Shown: in pieces, positions 8,111-17,001 of the stretch
Layout of the letters: every line of letters begins with the position of its first letter
Position numbering within the stretch: the stretch's first letter is position 1
Assembly: GCF_021044625.1 (NCBI RefSeq)
Contig: NZ_CP087999.1
Coordinates: forward strand, 2,866,001 to 2,930,000
Direction: 5' to 3'
DNA from: Geomonas sp. RF6
GTDB taxonomy: Bacteria > Desulfobacterota > Desulfuromonadia > Geobacterales > Geobacteraceae
DNA length: 64,000 nt
Notes under the pieces: model-generated
The model's input: the letters and a program-made list of their open reading frames with translations, nothing else
What the model was told of the DNA's origin: nothing
Database searches by the model: none
Translations under genes and position numbers: made by a program

Positions 8111-9295
8111 CTATCCTGCCATAGGCAGGTAACGCACCGCCAGCACGCCCTTGATGGAGCTGATGCTGTCGATCACTTCCTGCGGCACGTCGCTGTCGAC
8201 GTCGACGAGGGTGTAGGCCATCTCGCCGCGCGACTTGTTCATCATGTTGTGGATGTTGAGGCCGTGCTGCGCCATGGCCGTGGAGATCTGACCGACCATG
8301 TTCGGCACGTTGGAGTTTGCGATCGCAACCCTGAAGCGGGACTCGCGCTGCATGAGCACCGTCGGGAAGTTCACCGAGTTCTGGATGTTTCCGTGCTCGA
8401 GGAAGTCGCGGATCTGATCGGCGACCATGACCGCGCAGTTTTCCTCCGCCTCGCGGGTGGAGGCGCCGAGATGCGGCAGGGAGATGACGTTCTCCTTCCC
8501 GTTGATCCCAGCCCCGGGAAAATCGCAGACGTAGTAGTGGAGCTTCTTGCTCTGCAGGGCCGCCAGCACGTCCTCCTCTTTCACGACCGCTTCCCGTGCA
8601 AAGTTGAGGAGGACGGTCCCTTCCTGCGCAAACTCCAGGTTCGAGGCGTTGATGAGGTGGCGGGTCGCGTCCAGAAGGGGCACGTGGACGGTGATGAAGT
8701 TGGAGTGCCTTACCACGTCGAGGACGCTCTCCGCCTTCTTCACCTGGGAGGGGAGGCTCCAGGCGGAGTCGACCGTGATCTCCGGGTCGAACCCGATGAC
8801 CTCCATGCCGAGCTTGATCGCGGCGTCGGCGACGATGCAGCCGATCTTGCCGAGACCGATGATCCCGAGGGTTTTCCCGGAGAGCTCGAAGCCGGAGAAG
8901 TTCTTCTTGCCGCTTTCGACCGTCTTCTCCATGTTCGAATCGTCAGGATCGAGATCCTCCACGAATTTGAGCGCCGCGGGAATGTTGCGGGCCGCCATGA
9001 GCATCCCCGCAAAGACGAGCTCCTTCACCGCGTTGGCGTTGGCGCCCGGTGCGTTGAATACGGGGACGCCGCGCCCGGACATCTCCTTCGTGGGGATGTT
9101 CTGGGTACCCGCACCGGCGCGCCCGATCGCCCTGACGCTCGCGGGGATGTCGATGCTGTGCATGTCCGCGGAGCGAACGAGGATGGCGTCTGGGTCGGAG
9201 ATCTGCTTTGCGACGGTGTAGCGGTCGATCGGGAGGCGGCTGAGCCCGATCTGGGAGATCTGGTTCAGAACGAGGATCTTGTAGGTGCTAGGCAT
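8111..9295 (-). CDS. serA: D-3-phosphoglycerate dehydrogenase
   Basis: First step of serine synthesis: NAD-dependent oxidation of 3-phosphoglycerate. The D-2-hydroxyacid dehydrogenase fold is clear: GAGTQNIP in the substrate domain, Rossmann loop GIIGLGKIG (144-152), and the catalytic Arg, Glu and His within the NFAR, FPGAG and LPHLGAST regions. A C-terminal ACT domain (about the last 75 residues, opening [19 protein letters not shown]) suggests feedback control by serine. 394 residues corresponds to the short, single-ACT type. The start overlaps the serC stop by eight bases, so the two are translationally coupled. Confidence 0.93.
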   Translation of the reverse strand: MPSTYKILVLNQISQIGLSRLPIDRYTVAKQISDPDAILVRSADMHSIDIPASVRAIGRAGAGTQNIPTKEMSGRGVPVFNAPGANANAVKELVFAGMLMAARNIPAALKFVEDLDPDDSNMEKTVESGKKNFSGFELSGKTLGIIGLGKIGCIVADAAIKLGMEVIGFDPEITVDSAWSLPSQVKKAESVLDVVRHSNFITVHVPLLDATRHLINASNLEFAQEGTVLLNFAREAVVKEEDVLAALQSKKLHYYVCDFPGAGINGKENVISLPHLGASTREAEENCAVMVADQIRDFLEHGNIQNSVNFPTVLMQRESRFRVAIANSNVPNMVGQISTAMAQHGLNIHNMMNKSRGEMAYTLVDVDSDVPQEVIDSISSIKGVLAVRYLPMAG

Positions 9296-10370
9296 TCTTT
9301 ACCTCGAACTCTTTCATGTACTCAACAAGCGCCTGCACCCCTTCGAGCGGCATGGCGTTGTAGATGGAGGCGCGCATGCCGCCGACGGAGCGGTGCCCCT
9401 TCAGCTGCACGAGCCCGCGCGCCTTGGCACCTTTCAGGAACTCGTCGTCCAGCTCCGGCTTGGCGAGGGTGAAGGGGATGTTCATCAGGGAGCGGTCTTC
9501 GCGGCGCACCGGATTGTTGTAGAAGCTGCTGCTGTCGAGGAGGTCGTAGATGAGCGCCGCCTTCTCTGCGTTCTTCTTCTGCATGGCGGCGAGTCCACCC
9601 TGCTCCTTCAGCCATTTGAAAACGAGACCTGCGATGTAGATTCCGTAGGTCGGGGGGGTGTTGTACATGGAGTCCGCATCGGCGTGGGTCTTGTAGTTCA
9701 GCATCGCCGGGGTCTTTTCCGGAGCCTTCCCGATCAGGTCCTCGCGGATGATCACGATAGTGAGGCCGGCGGGGCCGATGTTTTTCTGCGCCCCTGCGTA
9801 GATCAGGCCGTACTTGGTGATGTCGATCGGCTTGGAGAGGATGTTGGAGGACATGTCGCATACCAGCGGCACATCGCCCGTCTCGGGGATCCACTGGAAC
9901 TCAACGCCGCCGATCGTCTCGTTGGCGCAGTAGTGCACGTATGCCGCATCCGCAGAGGGCTTCCAGTCGCCCTGAGCCGGTGCATAGGTGAACTTCTGGT
10001 CCTCGCTGGAGGCGATAACGTTCGGCTGGCAGAAAAGCTTCGCCTCCTTTATCGCCTTCTTCGACCACTCACCGGTATTGACGTAGTCGGCGCTGGTCTT
10101 CCCTGCAAGAAGGTTCATGGGGATCATGGCAAACTGCAGGGTGGCGCCGCCTTGCAGGAAGAGCACCTTGTAGTTGGAGGGTATCGCGAGCAGTTCCCTA
10201 AGATCAGCCTCAGCCGCTTCGGCGATGGCTATAAACTCTTTACCGCGGTGGCTCATCTCCATAACGGACTGACCCGAGCCGTTCCAGTCGAGCATTTCAG
10301 CGGCAGCCTTCTTGAGAACTTCCTCGGGCAACACTGCAGGACCGGCGCTAAAGTTGAATACGCGTGACAT
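9288..10370 (-). CDS. serC: Phosphoserine aminotransferase
   Basis: Second step of serine synthesis, converting 3-phosphohydroxypyruvate to phosphoserine with glutamate as amino donor; PLP enzyme of class V. It starts VFNFSAGPA, the typical SerC opening, and carries the PLP lysine Lys196 in [12 protein letters not shown] and the [15 protein letters not shown] segment near the C-terminus. 360 residues is the usual length. GGAGA lies seven bases upstream of ATG. First gene of a serC-serA operon read from the promoter at 10412-10441; no serB is nearby. Confidence 0.97.
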   Translation of the reverse strand: MSRVFNFSAGPAVLPEEVLKKAAAEMLDWNGSGQSVMEMSHRGKEFIAIAEAAEADLRELLAIPSNYKVLFLQGGATLQFAMIPMNLLAGKTSADYVNTGEWSKKAIKEAKLFCQPNVIASSEDQKFTYAPAQGDWKPSADAAYVHYCANETIGGVEFQWIPETGDVPLVCDMSSNILSKPIDITKYGLIYAGAQKNIGPAGLTIVIIREDLIGKAPEKTPAMLNYKTHADADSMYNTPPTYGIYIAGLVFKWLKEQGGLAAMQKKNAEKAALIYDLLDSSSFYNNPVRREDRSLMNIPFTLAKPELDDEFLKGAKARGLVQLKGHRSVGGMRASIYNAMPLEGVQALVEYMKEFEVKNA

Positions 10371-10411
10371 AGGATCTCCTTCTCGTTGTGGTTTAGCAAA
10401 AAAAGGAATCT

Positions 10412-10441
10412 ATCATAGCAGCGCCGCGATTGTCTTGTCAT
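10412..10441 (-). promoter_or_regulatory. Promoter of the serC-serA operon
   Basis: Read on the minus strand: ATGACA (10441-10436), an 18-base spacer, and TATGAT (10417-10412) preceded by TGC, an extended -10. The transcript would begin near 10405, giving a ~35-base leader before serC. Confidence 0.7.
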
Positions 10442-10449
10442 TCTTGTAA

Positions 10450-10466
10450 ACAGGAAAAATTCCTGT
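10450..10466. promoter_or_regulatory. 17-bp inverted repeat upstream of the serC promoter, candidate operator
   Basis: ACAGGAA-AAA-TTCCTGT is perfectly symmetrical and lies nine bases upstream of the serC -35 hexamer, the position expected for an activator site. The binding protein is unknown. No long T-run makes it a terminator on either strand. Confidence 0.45.
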
Positions 10467-10648
10467 CGCTGTACGAGATGGCAAAAGTCTGGCATGTCTC
10501 GGCGCTATGCGAGAGGTTTTCTTTTGTAGGTTCAACAGTTATGGAGCTTGTGTCGAGAGTGCTGTCTTGGGAGCTCGCAGTGGGATGTAGAGAGCGTCAA
10601 CTGGAAGGAGCCAGACGTCTAAAGCAAGATCGGCTACGGGACGAAGAG

Positions 10649-10984
10649 CTATCGTTCCGGTTCGATGACGACCGCAGTGCCGTAGCACAAGACCTCCGTC
10701 GCGGATTCCCGGCTCACCACCTCGGAAGCGTCGTAGCGCAGCCCCACCACCGCATTCGCGCCGATCTCCAGCGCGTGCTGCACCAGCAGCTCGTACGCCT
10801 GCTGCCTCGCCTGCTCGCACATCCTGGAGTAGGCTCCGATGTTCCCACCGATGATGTTCTTGAGGCTCCCGAGAATCCCCTGTGCTATGGTCGGCGATCT
10901 CACGACTATGCCGCGCGCTATTCCCTTGTACTCGCGGATGCGGAATCCATCGATGCTGAAGGTCGTGGTTACCGGAATATCCAT
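10649..10984 (-). CDS. YbjQ family protein (UPF0145)
   Basis: A 111-residue protein of the YbjQ/DUF74 family, thought to form small pentameric rings; the function is not established, though the family is often labelled heavy-metal-binding. Conserved features visible are TTFSIDGFRIREYKG near the N-terminus, the central GGNIGAYSRMCEQAR helix region, and GANAVVGLRYDAS near the end. A strong GGAGGGGAG site precedes ATG. It is the last gene of a three-gene minus-strand cluster with two small membrane proteins; it lies 15 bases after the previous one. Confidence 0.88.
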   Translation of the reverse strand: MDIPVTTTFSIDGFRIREYKGIARGIVVRSPTIAQGILGSLKNIIGGNIGAYSRMCEQARQQAYELLVQHALEIGANAVVGLRYDASEVVSRESATEVLCYGTAVVIEPER

Positions 10985-10999
10985 CTCTCCCCTCCTTTT

Positions 11000-11257
11000 T
11001 CAGCGCCTGCCGGAGAAGTTTTTCAGCACGTACAGGCCTGCCGCTATGGCAACGATGACAGGAAAGGCGATGATCCCCACCTTTATCGCCTCGATCCTCG
11101 TCGCCTCGTATGCCTGGTCTATATTGAAGCTCGACGGGTAGAAGGTTTTCAGGTAGTGGATCTCGCCCACGGAGTGCCAGCAGACCCCGGCAAGGAAGAG
11201 AATCCCTACCACAATCATCACTGCAATCGAGACGGAAGCGACCTTGTTCATAGCCAC
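11000..11257 (-). CDS. Small membrane protein of unknown function
   Basis: An 85-residue protein with two predicted transmembrane helices, about residues 8-27 (VSIAVMIVVGILFLAGVCWH) and 58-78 (VGIIAFPVIVAIAAGLYVL), joined by a ~30-residue loop with a YEATRIEAIKVG segment. I recognise no family. The GTG start directly abuts the TGA of the upstream gene and has GGAGGG six bases before it; an ATG two codons later is possible. Tight packing with both neighbours suggests co-expression with the YbjQ homologue. Confidence 0.75.
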   Translation of the reverse strand: MAMNKVASVSIAVMIVVGILFLAGVCWHSVGEIHYLKTFYPSSFNIDQAYEATRIEAIKVGIIAFPVIVAIAAGLYVLKNFSGRR

Positions 11258-11698
11258 TCACTGCCCTCCTTCTTTCCACCACTTGCGGATGAACGTCGCG
11301 CCGCGCCCGTAGACCACCATCGTCGTCGGCGCTCCGGTAAAGCTCAACCTCTGCCTGGGGACAATAAGGTCACACGGGACGCACTCCGCGATCGCGCTTC
11401 GGGGGACCACGATCTCCGGCAGCTTTGCCAGAAGAAAGTCAAAGCCGATGATGCTGAAGGCCACCAGCGCGTCGTTCCCGCGGATGCGGATGCAGCGGGT
11501 CAGGGGGAAGGGGAGAGAGGTTCCCCAGAATCGGGCGGTGACGTAGGAGATTTCGGTGGCGCAGCTGCCGGCGGGGCCGGGGTAGTGCGTGGCGAGCGTG
11601 CGCCAGGGGGCCGTGATGGCGCGGACGACGCCGGCCAGCATCGGAACGGTGGCAATAATGGTGATCACGAGGATGAGCCAGTACTCGGTGGTGGCCAT
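11258..11698 (-). CDS. Hypothetical membrane-anchored protein
   Basis: A 146-residue protein with one hydrophobic N-terminal helix (about residues 7-28, YWLILVITIIATVPMLAGVV) and a soluble remainder rich in beta-branched residues with four cysteines, two of them close together in AIAECVPCDLI. I do not recognise the family. It is the first gene of the ybjQ cluster, with GGGAGGA upstream of ATG and zero spacing to the next gene. The order suggests a small envelope-associated unit, but no function can be named. Confidence 0.7.
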   Translation of the reverse strand: MATTEYWLILVITIIATVPMLAGVVRAITAPWRTLATHYPGPAGSCATEISYVTARFWGTSLPFPLTRCIRIRGNDALVAFSIIGFDFLLAKLPEIVVPRSAIAECVPCDLIVPRQRLSFTGAPTTMVVYGRGATFIRKWWKEGGQ

Positions 11699-12211
11699 GG
11701 AGCGTCCTCCCGCTCATCGTGCAACTGTCCATGCGGGGGCTTCATCGGGACGAATAGAACTTTACCATCTTTCTCATGCCACGGGTGTTTCCGATGAACG
11801 GCCCTCCAGTCGCTCCTGCGGCCGTTTCTCAAACGTCGAAAGGGGCTCTTTTCGGGAGGTTGGCGACTCTCCTAGAGCGGCCGGAAGCGTCAATGAATTG
11901 TCGGAGGTGGTGGTTTCTCTCATAAAGTGCATAAAATTATTGGGGTTATGCGCGCAGCCTTTATCCATGCGGTTTCGCAATCCACATTGCTGTGGAAAAC
12001 TCTGTTGAAAAGAGGCGCAGAGAACGGCGCGGATAAAGCGAAAATGGGAGGTTTTAGCTCTTTGCCTCTTTTTTGAGCAGTATTTTTTGACGCGGCCATG
12101 GCCCGCACAGCGGGTGGTCCCGCTCTGTCAGGGCGTGGAAATCGCCCCGTCGATGGCAGGGGGAGAGAATGCCAAGTGGCGGCTGAAGCGCCTCCACCCC
12201 CCCCGCAGATG
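11699..12211. other. Gene-free stretch between the ybjQ cluster and mlaC
   Basis: No open frame here has a ribosome site together with plausible protein content. It separates divergent genes and so must hold the promoter of the minus-strand ybjQ cluster, which I could not place. There is a short AT-rich patch around 11915-11945. No tRNA, long repeat or clear terminator is visible. Confidence 0.5.
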
Positions 12212-12239
12212 TTGTCAAAGTCTTCGAGGATGGTACCCT
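12212..12239 (+). promoter_or_regulatory. Possible promoter of mlaC
   Basis: TTGTCA (12212-12217), 16-base spacer, TACCCT (12234-12239). The match is moderate. It would give a leader of about 57 bases ending in AAGGAGG before ATG 12303. Confidence 0.4.
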
Positions 12240-12302
12240 CTAACCCGTCAACTCGCTTCGTTGCGTAACTGCTGCTGTTCCCTTCCCTTGCAAGGAGGTC
12301 TT

Positions 12303-12908
12303 ATGAGAAGGCTGGCTATCCTCGTCGTCTCTTTCTTTCTCCTGACGCTATCCGTGGCCGCACAAGCCGGTGCCTCCGTCACTGAGGAGGTGAAGAAAAC
12401 CGTGGACCATGTCGTGCAGATTGTCAGTGACGAGAGCATGAAGCAACCGCAGAAGGAGCCGCAGAGGCGCGCGCAGCTGAAGAAGGCAATCGGCGCAATC
12501 TTCGACTATGGGGAGATGGCGCAGCGCTCCCTCGGCCGGCATTGGAAGGACCGGACACCGGCGGAAAGAAAGGAGTTCGTCTCGCTCTTCGAAACGCTCC
12601 TGGAGAACTCCTATTCCGGGAAGATCGAGTCGTACCACAACGAGAAGATCGAGTACCTGAAGGAGACGGTGGAAGGGGATTATGCCGAGGTGCGATCGAA
12701 GGTCATCACGCCGAAGCGCGACGAATATACCCTCGATTACCGGCTGCTGAAGAAGGGGGGGAAGTGGATGGTGTACGACGTGATCATCGAGGGGGTGAGC
12801 CTCGTCTCCAACTACCGCGGGCAATTCGGCAGGATCATTGCCAACCAGGGGTACCCGGCGCTGGTGAAGAAGCTCCGCACCAAGAGCAACGAGATCAAGG
12901 CACTGTAG
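12303..12908 (+). CDS. mlaC: MlaC-family periplasmic phospholipid carrier
   Basis: Soluble periplasmic shuttle (Ttg2D/MlaC family, tolerance-type ABC auxiliary) that carries phospholipid between MlaD and the outer membrane in E. coli. A signal peptide is obvious (MRRLAILVVSFFLLTLSVAAQAG). The mature part has the family pattern: early DHVVQIVSD helix, IFDYGEMAQRSLGRHW, LLENSYSGKIESY, and the C-terminal KWMVYDVIIEGVSLVSNYRGQ motif. 201 residues. AAGGAGG sits just upstream of ATG; upstream in-frame extension is not credible. It lies 9.4 kb from mlaD and on its own, which is unusual since mlaC normally follows mlaD. Confidence 0.9.
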   Translation: MRRLAILVVSFFLLTLSVAAQAGASVTEEVKKTVDHVVQIVSDESMKQPQKEPQRRAQLKKAIGAIFDYGEMAQRSLGRHWKDRTPAERKEFVSLFETLLENSYSGKIESYHNEKIEYLKETVEGDYAEVRSKVITPKRDEYTLDYRLLKKGGKWMVYDVIIEGVSLVSNYRGQFGRIIANQGYPALVKKLRTKSNEIKAL

Positions 12909-13008
12909 CACTGTAGAAGAGAGTGAAGGCGACGCAGAAGGCGGAAGGAGATAGGCTCATCCGGAATTTCGGGGAAGCCGTCTCATGTTCCAATGAAGAG
13001 CCGCACGA

Positions 13009-13279
13009 GGCCTCGCGTCCCCCCCTTTGCGAAGGGGGGACAGGGGGGATTTGACTTGGCCAGCCCCATCCTTCAGCAGTCGCAACTGCTGTGGTCTCAA
13101 GCAATTTCTGCGATTCCACTTTGCAAAAAACTGGTGGTGCCTATGTCGTTGATCTTTAGAGTGCCGCAGCACTGCGCTTCGGCGCCCGAGATGTACTGTT
13201 AAACGGGCTGGTTCTGGAGGAGACTTGAAGATCAAATCCCCCCTGCCCCCCCTTCGCAAAGGGGGGAACGTCAGGCCTT
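13009..13279. repeat. MITE-like element with ~40-base terminal inverted repeats
   Basis: Two inverted copies of one palindromic unit, at 13016-13054 (CCCCCTTTGCGAAGGGGGGA followed by a G-run and ATTTGA) and 13231-13270 (its reverse complement with a few changes), bracket ~175 bases; flanking AGGCCT extends the symmetry to 13009 and 13279. The interior holds a smaller palindrome CAGCAGTCGCAACTGCTG at 13073-13090. No transposase or gene is inside. It fills most of the 599-base gene-free stretch 12909-13507. Confidence 0.65.
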
Positions 13280-13437
13280 CTGCAGTGCTTCGTGGCAATG
13301 TACCCACGGTCCCCGGAATTCCCGGATAATCAGGATATATTCCCCGCCTTCTGGCTCTCTCGGCATCTCGCCCCCGCTCACCCGCCGGCCCCCCGCTTCC
13401 TGCAGAACTCTCCCCTTCGTTTACAGATCCTTTTTTA

Positions 13438-13467
13438 TTGACATTCATTGCCACCCCCCCCTAGAAT
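13438..13467 (+). promoter_or_regulatory. Promoter of leuB
   Basis: TTGACA (13438-13443), 18-base spacer, TAGAAT (13462-13467). It lies 40 bases upstream of the leuB ATG at 13508, which also has GGGGGAG in front of it. Confidence 0.7.
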
Positions 13468-13507
13468 CAGGAATTTTTGAATCCAAGTAGAGCAGCGGGG
13501 GAGATAC

Positions 13508-14596
13508 ATGGGAAACGTTTATAAAGTTGCGGTCCTGCCGGGTGACGGCATCGGACCGGAGGTTATGGCTGAGGCACTCAAGGTACTTGACGCTGTAGAG
13601 AAGCGCTACGACGTTACCTTCGAGCGCACCCACGCCAACGTGGGGGGCGCCGGCATCGACGCCGAGGGGAAGGCTCTCCCGGAGACGACTGTAAACATCT
13701 GCAAGGCCTCTGACGCCATCCTTTTCGGTTCCGTAGGCGGGCCCAAATGGGAGACCCTGCCCCCCGAAGAGCAGCCGGAACGCGGTGCACTCCTCCCTCT
13801 CAGGAAGATCTTCGGCCTCTACGCGAACCTGCGCCCGGCCATCATCTTCCCTTCGCTCACCAGCGCCTCCTCCCTCAAGGAAGAGGTCATCGCCGGCGGC
13901 TTTGACGTTCTCGTCATCCGCGAGCTTACCGGCGGCATCTACTTCTCCCAGCCGAAGGGGATCGAAGGGGTCGGCCGCGAGCGCATCGGCGTAGATACCA
14001 TGCGCTACAGCGTCCCCGAAATCGAGCGTATTGCCCACGTGGCCTTCCAGGCGGCGCAGAAGAGGGGAAAGAAAGTCTGCTCCATCGACAAGGCGAACGT
14101 TCTCTCCACATCCGTGCTCTGGCGCGAGGTCGTGATCGGCATTTCCAAGGAGTACCCCGACGTCGAGCTCTCCCACATGTACGTCGACAACGCCGCGATG
14201 CAGCTGGTCAAGTGGCCGAAGCAGTTCGACGTCATCCTCTGCGAAAACATGTTTGGCGACATCCTCTCCGACGAGGCGGCGATGCTCACCGGCTCCCTCG
14301 GGATGCTTCCTTCCGCGTCCCTTGCTGAAGGTACCTTCGGGATGTACGAGCCCTCCGGCGGCAGCGCACCCGACATCGCCGGGCAGGGGGTGGCAAACCC
14401 CATCGCGCAGATCCTTTCCGCCGGTATGATGCTTCGCTACTCCTTCGGGATGGTGGAGGCCGCCGATGCCATCGACGCCGCCGTCGTGAAGGTCCTCGAC
14501 GCGGGGCTGAGGACCCAGGACATCTTCCAGGGGAAGGCCGGCGAGAAGAAGGTCGGTACCCGTGAGATCGGCGACGCCATCGTCGCGGCTCTCTAG
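13508..14596 (+). CDS. leuB: 3-isopropylmalate dehydrogenase
   Basis: Third step of leucine synthesis: NAD-dependent oxidation and decarboxylation of 3-isopropylmalate. The product begins [18 protein letters not shown] and carries the NAD-binding signature region [20 protein letters not shown] and the [15 protein letters not shown] loop seen in all LeuB proteins. 362 residues matches the family. The other leu genes are not adjacent; instead two aspartate-semialdehyde dehydrogenase genes follow, so this is a branched amino-acid/aspartate-family neighbourhood rather than a complete pathway operon. Confidence 0.97.
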   Translation: MGNVYKVAVLPGDGIGPEVMAEALKVLDAVEKRYDVTFERTHANVGGAGIDAEGKALPETTVNICKASDAILFGSVGGPKWETLPPEEQPERGALLPLRKIFGLYANLRPAIIFPSLTSASSLKEEVIAGGFDVLVIRELTGGIYFSQPKGIEGVGRERIGVDTMRYSVPEIERIAHVAFQAAQKRGKKVCSIDKANVLSTSVLWREVVIGISKEYPDVELSHMYVDNAAMQLVKWPKQFDVILCENMFGDILSDEAAMLTGSLGMLPSASLAEGTFGMYEPSGGSAPDIAGQGVANPIAQILSAGMMLRYSFGMVEAADAIDAAVVKVLDAGLRTQDIFQGKAGEKKVGTREIGDAIVAAL

Positions 14597-14716
14597 CGTC
14601 TCTTTCGCTCCGCGCCCCCCTCTGGCAGCAGGAATTGCTGCTGTGCTACGATGAGGGTGGCGCGGGGCGCGTCTCTATTTGACTTACTATCGTCCTAGAA
14701 TGAAGGGGATCACTCT

Positions 14717-15829
14717 ATGAAAGTCGGATTTGTCGGATGGCGTGGTATGGTGGGATCCGTTCTGCTCAAGCGCATGCAGGAGGAGAACGACTTTGCAGGG
14801 ATAGGTATCGACGCGACCTTCTTCACCACCTCCCAGCTCGGGCAGGCGGCCCCCATGAATGCCGGCGTGCTGAAAGATGCCGCGGATATAGAGGAACTGA
14901 AGAAGAACGAAGTCATCGTCACCTGCCAGGGTGGTGACTACACGAAGTCGGTGCATTCCGAGCTGCGCAAGTCGGGGTGGAACGGCTACTGGATCGACGC
15001 GGCGAGCACGCTGCGCATGGAGCCGAACGCAGTCATCATCCTCGACCCGGTAAACCGCAACGTCATCGATGCCGCGCTGGACAGCGGCGTGAAGGACTTC
15101 ATCGGCGGCAACTGCACCGTGAGCCTTATGCTGATGGCTCTCGGCGGACTCTTCCGCGCGGGTCTCGTGGAGTGGGCTACCTCCATGACCTACCAGGCAG
15201 CCTCCGGCGCAGGCGCCCCGAACATGCGTGAGCTCCTCGCGCAGATGGGCACGCTGCACAGCTCGGTCGAGGATCTCCTGAAGAACCCGTCCTCCGCCAT
15301 TCTCGACATCGACCGCGACGTCACCGCCACTATGCGCGGCGAGGCGCTGCCGAAGAAGGCATTCGGCTACCCGCTGGCCGGGAGCGTCCTCCCCTGGATC
15401 GACCGCGAGGTGGAGGACGGACAGAGCCGTGAAGAGTGGAAAGGGTGCGCCGAGACGAACAAGATCCTCGGGACGAAGGAGACTATCCCCGTTGACGGTA
15501 TCTGCGTGCGCGTGGGGGCGATGCGCTGCCACAGCCAGGCGCTCACCATGAAGCTCAACAAGGATCTGCCGATCGAGGAGATCGAGGAGCTGATCAAAAA
15601 CGACAACCAGTGGGTGAAGTTCGTGCCGAACACGAAGGCCGAAACTCTGGAGCACCTGACCCCTGCGGCGATCGCCGGCACCCTGACCGTTCCGGTCGGG
15701 CGCGTGCGCAAGATGAAGATGGGGCCGCAGTACCTCTCAGCCTTCACCTGCGGCGACCAGTTGCTGTGGGGCGCTGCCGAGCCGCTGCGGCGCATGCTGC
15801 GCGTGCTGCAGGAGCGGGGGCTGAAGTAG
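14717..15829 (+). CDS. asd: Aspartate-semialdehyde dehydrogenase, Gram-negative (E. coli-type) clade
   Basis: Reduces aspartyl phosphate to aspartate semialdehyde for lysine, threonine, methionine and diaminopimelate. Nucleotide loop [13 protein letters not shown] is at the N-terminus; the catalytic Cys133 lies in [11 protein letters not shown]; the substrate segments [13 protein letters not shown] and [20 protein letters not shown] are those of the ~370-residue E. coli type. It begins 120 bases after leuB and is followed 131 bases later by a second, distantly related ASADH gene. GAAGGGG lies upstream of ATG. Confidence 0.96.
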   Translation: MKVGFVGWRGMVGSVLLKRMQEENDFAGIGIDATFFTTSQLGQAAPMNAGVLKDAADIEELKKNEVIVTCQGGDYTKSVHSELRKSGWNGYWIDAASTLRMEPNAVIILDPVNRNVIDAALDSGVKDFIGGNCTVSLMLMALGGLFRAGLVEWATSMTYQAASGAGAPNMRELLAQMGTLHSSVEDLLKNPSSAILDIDRDVTATMRGEALPKKAFGYPLAGSVLPWIDREVEDGQSREEWKGCAETNKILGTKETIPVDGICVRVGAMRCHSQALTMKLNKDLPIEEIEELIKNDNQWVKFVPNTKAETLEHLTPAAIAGTLTVPVGRVRKMKMGPQYLSAFTCGDQLLWGAAEPLRRMLRVLQERGLK

Positions 15830-15856
15830 GGAAACGTAGTCACCATAGCTGAACCA

Positions 15857-15894
15857 AAAGCGGCGGATCGCTCCTTGAGGGTGATCCGCCGTTT
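15857..15894 (+). terminator. Hairpin between the two asd genes
   Basis: AAAGCGGCGGATC (15857-15869) pairs with GATCCGCCGTTT (15883-15894) with one bulged G. Only three Ts end the stem, so termination may be partial. Confidence 0.5.
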
Positions 15895-15960
15895 ATCCGT
15901 CATCCGACCATCTTCCCCCTGCCGCAACTGAGGGGGAACGCCCGTTACAGGAGACAGAAG

Positions 15961-16980
15961 ATGAGCAAGCGTTGGAATATAGCGATAGTGGGCGCCACAG
16001 GCGCGGTCGGCACGCAGATGATCGAGTGTCTGGAGGAGCGCGACTTTCCGGTGGGAAAGATAAAGCTGCTGGCGAGCTCCCGCAGCGCAGGGAAGACGCT
16101 GGAATTCAAGGGGAAGGCGGTGGAGGTCGAGGAGCTCACCCATGACTCGTTCGAGGGGGTGGACATAGCACTCTTCTCCGCGGGGGGGAGCCGTTCCGAG
16201 GAGTTCTGCCCCTCTGCCGTCCGCTCCGGCGCGGTGTGCATCGACAATTCCAGCGCATGGCGGATGGATGATGCTGTACCTCTGGTCGTTCCTGAGGTCA
16301 ATCCGCATGCCATTGCCGGTTACACCAAGAAGGGGATTATCGCGAACCCCAACTGCTCGACGATTCAGATGGTGGTGGCGCTGAAGCCGCTGCACGATTA
16401 CGGGGAGATCAAGCGCATCGTCGTATCCACCTACCAGGCGGTCTCCGGGAGCGGCAGCAAGGCGATCGACGAACTGAGGGTCCAGACCGGCGAGCTTTTG
16501 AACGGCCGTCCGGCGAAGAACACGGTTTACCCGCATCGCATCGCATTCAACTGCCTGCCGCAGATCGACGCCTTCCTCGACAACGGCTACACGAAGGAAG
16601 AGATGAAGATGGTGCGCGAGACGGCGAAGATCATGGAGTCGAACATCAGGACGACAGCGACCGCCGTGCGCGTCCCGGTTTTCTACGGCCACTCCGAGTC
16701 GATCAATATTGAGACGGAGAAAAAGATCACTGTGGAGAAGGCGCGTGAGCTCCTGGAGAACGCGCCTGGGGTGGAACTCGTCGACGATGTGCAGAACAGC
16801 GAGTACCCGATGGCGATGGACGCGGCGGGGCAGGATGCAACTCTCGTCGGGCGCATCAGGGAGGACGAGTCGATCGAGAACGGCCTGAACCTCTGGGTGG
16901 TGGCGGACAACATCAGGAAAGGCGCCGCGACGAATGCCGTGCAGATCGCGGAGATCCTCATCGAGAAGTATCTTAAGTAA
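15961..16980 (+). CDS. Aspartate-semialdehyde dehydrogenase, second paralogue (Gram-positive/archaeal-like clade)
   Basis: Same reaction as its neighbour but a different branch of the family. The nucleotide loop is IVGATGAVGTQMIECL; the catalytic Cys132 is in ANPNCSTIQMV; substrate and catalytic residues appear in VSTYQAVSGSGSKAIDEL and VPVFYGHSESINIE, where the His is part of the active site. 339 residues, typical of the shorter type. GGAGACAG precedes ATG. The two adjacent proteins share little sequence beyond the active-site patterns, so this is not a recent tandem duplication. Which one supplies the cell's flux cannot be told from sequence. Confidence 0.93.
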   Translation: MSKRWNIAIVGATGAVGTQMIECLEERDFPVGKIKLLASSRSAGKTLEFKGKAVEVEELTHDSFEGVDIALFSAGGSRSEEFCPSAVRSGAVCIDNSSAWRMDDAVPLVVPEVNPHAIAGYTKKGIIANPNCSTIQMVVALKPLHDYGEIKRIVVSTYQAVSGSGSKAIDELRVQTGELLNGRPAKNTVYPHRIAFNCLPQIDAFLDNGYTKEEMKMVRETAKIMESNIRTTATAVRVPVFYGHSESINIETEKKITVEKARELLENAPGVELVDDVQNSEYPMAMDAAGQDATLVGRIREDESIENGLNLWVVADNIRKGAATNAVQIAEILIEKYLK

Positions 16981-17001
16981 GGCTAAAGGCACGGCTAACA
17001 C

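Noticed and set aside
6505..9472. Plus-strand frames of about 540 codons opposite the muiA-like and serA genes
   Set aside because: Shadows of strongly supported minus-strand genes; no family features.
11774..12108. Small minus-strand frames in the gap upstream of mlaC
   Set aside because: No ribosome sites or conserved features; composition like the surrounding spacer.
14679..14701. TTGACT with TAGAAT before asd as a promoter
   Set aside because: The spacing is only 11 bases, too short for sigma-70; asd may be read from the leuB promoter instead.
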